Positions 54,701 through 63,700 of a DNA stretch of 64,000 nucleotides are shown here, piece after piece. The stretch lies in assembly GCA_964035575.1 (NCBI GenBank), contig OZ037837.1, forward strand, positions 1,860,001 to 1,924,000. The letters are read 5' to 3'. The DNA comes from Rhynchopus sp. YZ270_cl-10. Taxonomy: Eukaryota > Euglenozoa > Diplonemea > Diplonemida > Diplonemidae. The position numbers were made by a program, and so were the translations under genes. How positions within the stretch are numbered: the stretch's first letter is position 1; each line of letters starts with the position of its first letter. Under the pieces are notes generated by a model. It made no database searches and was not told the origin of the DNA. It saw nothing but the letters and a program-made list of their open reading frames with translations.

Positions 54701-57700
54701 GGTTGAACAAACAGCGCACCGTGCACATTGTGATCATACCCTCGACTACGTACCGTGGGACGGCCTACTTGTTCATCGACGGGGTGATTGCAACAGATAT
54801 TGATGATTCTTTCGTGTACCCTCCCTTGAAGCTTCGCAGGCAGAGCAGCGTTGGCGCATCCTATATTTCGCATGTGAGTGACTTCAAGCTGAGTGCGTGC
54901 ACCGTGCTGCCAGCACCGACGCAATATCCAACACCGAACTGCACGCTGCAGACTGTGGTGGAGTTCCAAAACGACACTGAGTACAACCAGTCGCAGGCGT
55001 TGTACTTCGGGGGTGGGCTGGTGATTGAGGCGAAGGTGACAGTACGTGGTTACTTTCAGATCTTCACCTTTGGTAATGGGGTGCACGACAGTTTGAATTT
55101 AAGCCTCACATCGCGCGGGAAGCTGTCCCTGACCTATAAGTACTATACTGCCACGTCCTCATTGACCATAGTGCAGTACAGGGAGTACCGCGTCCACATC
55201 GTTATCGAGCGTGAGGGGCATTGCTATTTCTACATTGACGACGTCTTGCAGGTGGAGGAGTCGTTCCCCAAGCAGGTAGCGTTCGTGGGGTGGCTGAACC
55301 ACGTTGGGGAGCCTGCAACGCACCCCAACCAGGTGCGTGACTTCAAGCTGCTTGCGTGTGAAGTGTATCCCCCGCCTACGTCATACCCAGTGTCAAACTG
55401 CACACTGCAGACTTTCCTGGAGTTCCAGAACCCGAATGAGTTCAACCAGTCGCAGGCGACGCACTTCGGGGGTGGGCTCGAAGTGGAGTTGAAGGTGACG
55501 ATCACAGAGTACACAGACACGGCGCAGCAGGTCTTCAGCTTTGCGAACGGGGACGAGGGAGAACAAGACTCCGTATCGCTGGAGGTGGGGCCTTCGGGGA
55601 AGCTGTCATTTGCTGTTGTGAACAGCGACTATCCATCTGGGGTGGTTGTCACAAAAACAGCGTCACTCAACACTTCGGTGCCGTTCGGACTGAACGTCGA
55701 GCGCAGTGTGTACATCTCTATTGTCCCGACACCAGAAAGCATGTACAAGAAAGCGTTTGCGTTTCTCCATATTGACGGCGTGGTAGCGGCGCAATTTGCG
55801 GACTTCGTGATCCCGCAGACGTTGGTGCGCTGGCAGAACCACATTGGGCTGCAAACCGGCTCCTCTGCTTTCCACGGCACCGTCAGGGACTTCAAGGTGC
55901 GTGCATGCGAGGCTACCCCAGCACCGACAGCTCCAGTGCCAGACTGTTGGATGCAGACTGTGGTAGCATTCCAGAACGCAACCTCGTTTGACCCGTCGGG
56001 CTTTCACTTTGGGGGTGGCTTTGTGGTCGAAGCTAAGGTGACCATACCACAGTACACGTCTTCAACAGATGTGTTCAACTTTGGCAATTATGGCAGCACA
56101 GGTGTGAGGCTCACCAGCAACGCAGCTGGGAGGCTCTCGCTGTCTGTCGCCCACGAAAACGGGGTTGAGTATTGCACGACCTCGCAGCCATTTGGGCTGG
56201 ATGTGGAACGCACCGTGTACATCGCAGTTGCCCCGGGAACGCGGGAGGATAACGGCATGTGTTTCATCTACATAGACAACGTGCTTCAGGTGCAGCAGCT
56301 CAACTTCCCAACACCGCTTGTTCAAATCTACCGGGTAAATAGAATAGGCGACCGCCCCGTGTTCCCCAACATCCCAGTCACGGTGCGTGACTTCCGTCTG
56401 CGTGCGTGTACTGTTCTAGGACCTCCAGGACTCCCTGCACCCACCTGCCAGCGATCCGTTGTGGTGGCATTCAAAGACGAGAGCGAGTACAACCAGTCGC
56501 AGGCGACGTACTTCGGGGGTGGTTCGCCTGCGGGCAGCAGCATTGCGGTGGAGGGTGGGGTTGTGATTGAGGCGAAGTTAATGATCACAGAGTACACAGT
56601 CGGGGCGCAGGTGTTCACTTTCGGCAACGGTAAATACGACATGCTGAAACTGGAGGTGGCCGGGCCTTCGGGGCAGCTGTCGTTCCGGCTTGCGACCCCC
56701 TACCCTTACAACACCTACCACATGCAAACCACGTCACAATTTGGGCTGAACGTGGAGCGCCGTGTGTACATCTCTATTGTCCGCAACGATGACGACACGA
56801 GGTGGCAGTGCTTCCTCTTCATCGACGGCGTGCTCGAGGTGCAAGAGGAATATTGTCAGTGCCCTGCTGCGAACACTCGCTGGCAGAACTACATTGGGGA
56901 GTCCATCCCTGGGGGAAAGCCCAACTTACTCGGCACTATTAAGGACTTCGCTCTGAGTGCATGCGAGGTCCTGCCCGCATCAAGACAGCTCGCATCACCC
57001 CGCTGCTACGGAGAGAGTGACGTACTGCAGTTTGCAAACACCAGTATGTTCGACGGATCGCGACCCATGGTCTTCGGTGGCGGGATCACAATTGAGGCGG
57101 ACATTACCTTCTCCGAGTACACGACCGTCAGCTCTCCCGTGATTTCGTTCACCACCAGCGCAGCTTCGGATGCTGTCACTCTGTCCCAAAGCGGACCATC
57201 AGGGCAGCTTATCTTCACAACGTACGGAGAGGGGGCAAACCCAACGACAATTCAAACACCTAAGCCCTTCGGGCTGAACGTGAAGCGGCGTGTGCACATA
57301 TCTGTTCTGGACGAACCCTTTGTCTATGCGGGGAGCAGGGTGTACTGCTTCATCTACATTGACGGTGTGCTGGAGGCGCAAGAGCCCGTTATCGTCCCTC
57401 GTGTGGCTACACGTTGGCAGAACGCTGTTGCACCCGAAGGGGGCCCGCTGTTGTTGGAGAACTTCAAGCTGAGTGCCTGCGACGTTGTGCTTCCTGCAAC
57501 GAAGTACCCTGTGCCCTCTTGTATCCTGAAGACTGTGGTGGATGCGAAGACGCAGAGTGTATCGCCGTTCAACTACACAAACTTTGGGGGTCAGTTTGTG
57601 GCGGTGGCAAACGTGAGCGTCACGGAATATGTCGACAACGCGATCATATTTTACTTTGGCCTCAACAACAGATTGACCTTGTCCATGACACAGGTCGGCC

Positions 57701-60700
57701 TCCTTAACTTGGTCTACGACAACTGGCATCATGTGTTAACGACGGCCACGCCGTTTGGCTTGAACGTGCAACGCAGCATCCACGTCTCCATGGTGGCGTA
57801 TGGTGCATACGACCTGAGTGTCAACGTTTCCATCTACATAGACGGCGTTTTGGAGGCGCTCAGCACGACTCTAAAATCCCCTTCCGTGTACCTCCCGGAG
57901 TACGTTTTCCGCCACATCAACAGCATCGGTGTGGGTGTGGAAGGGTTCCATGACCTGCCAGGTACCGTGCACAACTTCTCGCTGCACGCATGCGAGGCTC
58001 AGCCACCGCCGCAGTACCCAACCTGCCCGCTTCACACCGTGTTGGAGTTCCACGGCGACAACACCTTCAATCAGTCGCAGACGACGTACTTCGGTGGGGA
58101 GGTCCTCGTGGAAATGAACCTGACCGTCACGCAGTACACATATGGGGCAACTGTGTTTATATTTTCAAACGGGCCCTTTCAAGACCGTCTTCAGCTGTCC
58201 CTAAATGAAACTGGCTACCTGGAGCTCCGAGTATATGGTCCGTCCACTAAGAACCCTAATACGGAGGGGGTAGTCGTCGCCACAAAGCCGCTCGGGCTGC
58301 ACGCGGTGCGCAATGTGATGATATCAACTACGGGCTCGGTTTGTTACATTTACGTAGACCACACCGTTGTGGGGGTGGGCACCTGTGAAATGCCACCATT
58401 CATGGTGCGCTGGTTGAACCGCGTTGGCACGTACCCAGAGTGCATCAGCTGCGCACTGCAGGGCACTGTGCATGACTTTAGATTGAGTGCATGCGATGCG
58501 TTGCCAGCACCTACGCCAGTCACAACACCGAGCTGTGAACTAACTACGGTGGTGTCGTGCCCGAGCGAGAACGACTTCAACAAGACGGAGGCATTCTACT
58601 TCGGTGGTGGTGTTGTGGTTGAGGCCTATCTTTCCATCGCTGTGTACAAGAAGTACACGAAGCCTACTATATTCGTGTTCGGAAACGGGGATGGGTTTTC
58701 CACCGATAGTCTGAAGCTCATCTTGGATAGCGACGGCGTGGTGCACCCAGTGATCGCAGAGCAATATGGCGCTGATTTCAGTTTGTTAAGACCCTTCGGG
58801 CTGAACGTGGCGAGGGCTGTAAAGCTTTCCATTGTCCCGACGACGAACGACACTGCCAGGTTTTTCTTTTATGTGGACGGAATCTTACACTCACAAGGAC
58901 CCTGCCTCGTCCCGCCTTTCTCTCTCCGAAGGCTGAACCGCATTGGGGACCGCAGTGGCACTGTGAGCAACTTCGTCATGCAAGCATGCCATGTAGCACC
59001 TTCGCCTGACACAAAACCGAGCTGTGCACAAAAGAATGTGGTGTCCTTCCAGGACGAGAACGACTTCAACAAGACGGAGGCACGCTACTTCGGGGGTGGT
59101 GTTGAGGTTGAGGCCTTGCTTTCCATCGCTTCGTACAAGAGTGAAGCTGTTGTGTTCGTGTTCGGAAACGGCGATGTGGTTCCCGCCGATACACTGGAGC
59201 TCATCATTCGTACCGATGGCGTGCTGTACCCAGTGATTGCGGGCATTTCTCAATACGGCGCTGAGGTCAGTTCGTATCAACCCTTTGGGCAACACGTGGC
59301 GAAGACTGTGAAGCTTTCCATTGTCCCGATAACGGACGACACTGCCAAGTTTTTCTTAGTAGTGGACGGAGTCTTACAAGCAACAGGGCCCTGCCCCGTG
59401 CCTCCTCTCTCTCTCCGAAGGCTGAACCGCATTGGGGAGTCTGTGACGCCAGGCATCTCCAACCTTGATGGCTCTGTAAGCAACTTCCTCATGCAAGCCT
59501 GCGAGACGCCGCTGGTACCCATCAGCTACCTACCGGCCCCGTCTTGCAGCCTCCACACCGTTGTGGAGTTCAATGAAGAGAGCGAGTTCAACAAATCGCA
59601 GGCGACCTACTTCGGGGGCGGTGTTGTAATCGAAGCAAAGGTGACCATTTCAGCTGAATACCAACCAAATGCTGCCGTTTTTATTTTCGGCAACTGGATG
59701 AGTAATAATTACGGCGATCTCCTTCTCGTTCAGTCGGCTACAAACCCGGGGACGCTCACTTTTGGCAAAATGCGTTCGGAAGTGTTTGGGTTGGACACTG
59801 AGAGGGACGTCTACATATCCATGGTGGCGGGGGTGTGCTATCTTGCTGTCGACGGCGCCTTGCAAGCGGAAATAAGCTGCATTCTCCCAGAGCTGTCGGT
59901 ACGCTGGCAGTCCTATGTTAGTGGGGTGCGAAGCTTGAAGTTGCGTGCCTGCGAAGTGCTGCCAGCACCGACGCAGCTACCCGGTCCAGACTGCGCGCTG
60001 CAGACAGTGATGGAGTTCACAGACGAGAGTGAGCTGAACCAGTACAAAACATTTCCGACGTACTTCGGGGGTGGTTTTGTCTTGGAGGTGACGGCAACAC
60101 TCAAGTCATATCCCGAAGACTACTACCCCAAGAGGTGTGTGTTTGACCTCGCGAGCCCGATTTCCTCCGATTCTGGTGAGGATCAGCTGGAGTGGATACA
60201 GATGTGTGTCGGGCTGGATGGTTTCCCGTTCATCTCTGCCGGGAGTTCGTATGGGGGCAAATCATCACAGGCAGAACCCACTCAGGCATTTGTGAAAGAC
60301 GTACCGCACCTTGTGCACGTCTCCTCCTTCGGTGGGTGGTGCTACCTGTACATCGACACAGTGTTTCACGGATCAGTGCGTTGCGGTGGAGAGACGAGTC
60401 TGCGGTGGAACAACCGCATTGGGAGTACCGTAGGGAACCACTCTGCATGGAACGGTACCATAAGTGACTTCAAGCTGAGTGCATGCAACGTGCATCCCGT
60501 GCCCCACAGACCCGAGCCAGACTGCGCACTCCAGACCGTAGTTGAGTTTGCGGACCAGAGCGAGCTCAATACCTCGCAGCCCACTTTCTTCGGGGGCGAC
60601 GGGCTCACCGTGGAGTTGAAGGTGACCGTGCCCGACCTAGCCAGTCTTAATTATGTGTTTTCATTTCAAAACTGCGGAAAGGGAATGTACAGCTGCGGCA

Positions 60701-63700
60701 TAGCCCTCACGTACGACTACAGCCACTTAAACTTCATGGGCGCTGGGCTGGGCAACAGGTACTTCGACTACTCCTATAACTATTTACCCTTTCAGCAAAA
60801 CGTGGAGCACCATGTGTACGCGTCTATTGTTGGTGGTAAAAGCTATATATTTGTTGATGGCATACTCCAGAACCAACATGGGACAACTAATTACGTTTCC
60901 ACAGCCCTTATTCGGGCTGAAACGATGATGTTACCAAACGGCGGCACTGTGCGAGACTTCAAACTGAAGGCCTGCGACGTCAGGACCCCACCGCCTATGG
61001 CCTACCCTGCCCCGACCTGCGATCTGAAGACCGTGATTGAGTTTGCAGACATCAGTGAGTACAACCATTCTGCCACTTACTTCGGTGGCGGCGTCGTTCT
61101 CGAAGCAACAGTGAACACCACTATGTACAACACAACGCTTTCCGCCATCTTTCAGTTCACGAATCTGGACGAAAAAGAACCGGATGCTTTCCTACTGCTT
61201 TTCGACAGCAGTTACGACAGCGGTTTGCCGTGGCACTTCCAATCCGGGAGCCAAAGGGCCAATTCGGGTAGTTACTATACCAGCACAGTCTTAAGTCAGG
61301 ACGTCTTCACCCCCTACTTGGAGCATAAGGTGCGCATCTCGGTTGTGCCTGACACCCCTGGCAGCTGGAGGGGGATGGTATACTTATTCATCGACGGAGT
61401 GCTCATAATTCAACGTTTGGCCTACACGCCTGCTCTGATGGTTCGAGTCATTTCCAGGATCGGTGAGGCCTTAGATGCAGGCCCAGACCTTCGAGGCACT
61501 GTGAAGGACTTCAAGCTGAGTGCATGCGACGTGTTGCCAGCACCAACGTATGTTTCGCCTACCTGCGCGCTGAAGCCTGTGCTGTCCTTCGCAAACCAGG
61601 ATGAATACGACCAATCGACGTTGACGAGCTTTGGTGGCGCAGTTGTGCTGGACACCAAGGTCAAGATCACAGAGTTCTCCGACAACGCAACGCTGTTTTA
61701 TTTCGGTGCACTGGACAACACTAACATTCTCTCGCTGACGTTAACCGGAACCTCTGGGGTTGCGATTTTTATGGGGAGAAAGACGAGACCTTTGAAACTA
61801 AACACAGAGATGCATCTTCACTTAGCCATTGTTCCGGACCCGGATGTGTCCTCCTCTGCCTCATGTGTACTGTACGTAGATGGCGTGGCGGAGGTTCAGA
61901 TGACATGCGGGCTCCCACAAACGCTGCAGAGAAATTTCAACCACATAGGCACGTCAGCACCCCCTAACCCCGACCTAAAGGGAGTGTTCACGGACTTCAC
62001 GCTGCAAGCGTGTAACGTGCGTACACCGTCACAGTTCCCGACCCCGGCCTGCACACTGCGGACTGTGGTGGAGTTCACAACCCTGAGTCAGTACAACCAG
62101 TCGCGGGCGACGTACTTCGGGGGTGGGGTTGTGATTGAGGCGAAGGTGATGTTCACAGAGTACACAGACGGGGCGGAGGTGTTCAGCTTCAGCAACATCG
62201 GGAATTCAGATGTGTCGCTGGTGATGGGGGCGACAGGGATCCTAACGTTGCATTTTACGTTCATGGTCGACACGTACTCCTATTCGCTGACGTTCTCAAA
62301 ACCATTCGGGCTGTATGTGGAGCGCAGTGTGTACATCTCCTTTGTCCCTCTTTCTAAGAGGGTTTACGTTCTCATCGATGGCGTGTTTGAAGAAGAGGAA
62401 AGCTGTTACAAGGTGTCTGGACTTGAGTTCACCACACGTTGGGTCAACCACGTTGGACTAGCTCGTACAGGGATACCTCAAATGAAAGGAACTGTTCGGG
62501 ACTTCCGTCTGCGCGCCTGCCAATCAGCGCCGCCACCAACACAACGGTTCCCTGAGCCTCCCTGCGCTCTGCAGACAGTGGTGGAATTCCAGGACGAGAG
62601 TGATTTCAACGAGTCGCAGGCGACGTACTTCGGCGGTGAGTATGCGGTCGAGATGAAGGTGATGCTCAAAAGTTACACAGACTATGCAACAGTGTTTGCC
62701 TTCAGCAACAATTATAAACCCATGACACAAGCAGACGGCACCAGCATCGACATGTTTGGGATAGCACAGTTCAAAGAGGGTAAGTTGTATTTGTACATCG
62801 GCCATTCTAGTCTCGGCTTTCCTATGCCTATTGAGTTGAATGTGGAATACACTCTCTACATTGCGGCAGTTAAAGAGACGATCCAGAAGTGGAACTTTTT
62901 CACCCGCACCTACTTATATCTCAACGGCGTTTTAGTTTACGGCGCCGCAGGGTCGGGGGGGGCACCCCCTCCTTTGATGGTGCGATGGAGCAGCAAGGTG
63001 GGGGAACGGTGGGGGTCGGTGCGGCAAATGAACGGGACTCTGAGGGACTTCAAGCTGCGTGCGTGCAATGTGCTGCCAGCACCAACACAGTTGCCCGAGC
63101 CAAACTGCACCCTGCAGACCGCGTTAGCATTCCAAGACCCTGCTGAGTACAACCCCATACACCCCACCTACTTCGGGGGTGGGCTTGTCGTAGACCTAAA
63201 ACTGACGCTCCGAGACTACAAAGAGTTTACGTATATTTTCCTCCTCAGCCCAGACCCTGATCCCACGACAAATGACTTATACTTTCTCAATAAAGTTCTT
63301 CGACTCCATCTGGATGAAACGCTCTATTTGGGTCAGGAGGGTCGCGAAGGTGGAATGGACCTGAACGCTGAGATCAACTCGTGGCCACAGATGGAGCTCA
63401 ACGTCGAGTACAAGCTGCACATAGCCATGATTCCGGGTGACCGTGAAGGATATGGTCAATGTCTTATTTTCATTGATGGTGTGCTCGCCACGTCGGTGTA
63501 CAAAATATGCCCCATCCTGACGTTGAAGAAACGGGTGAAGAACGTTTTCGGGACGACGCCGTTCGAGTCGGCGATGCACCCTGACAGATACGGCCTGAAT
63601 GGGACTATGAGGGATTTCAACCTGCGTGCATGTTCCGCTGTGCAGACGCCAACGAGCTTCCCTGAACCAAACTGTACCCTCCACACAGTCGTGGAGTTGA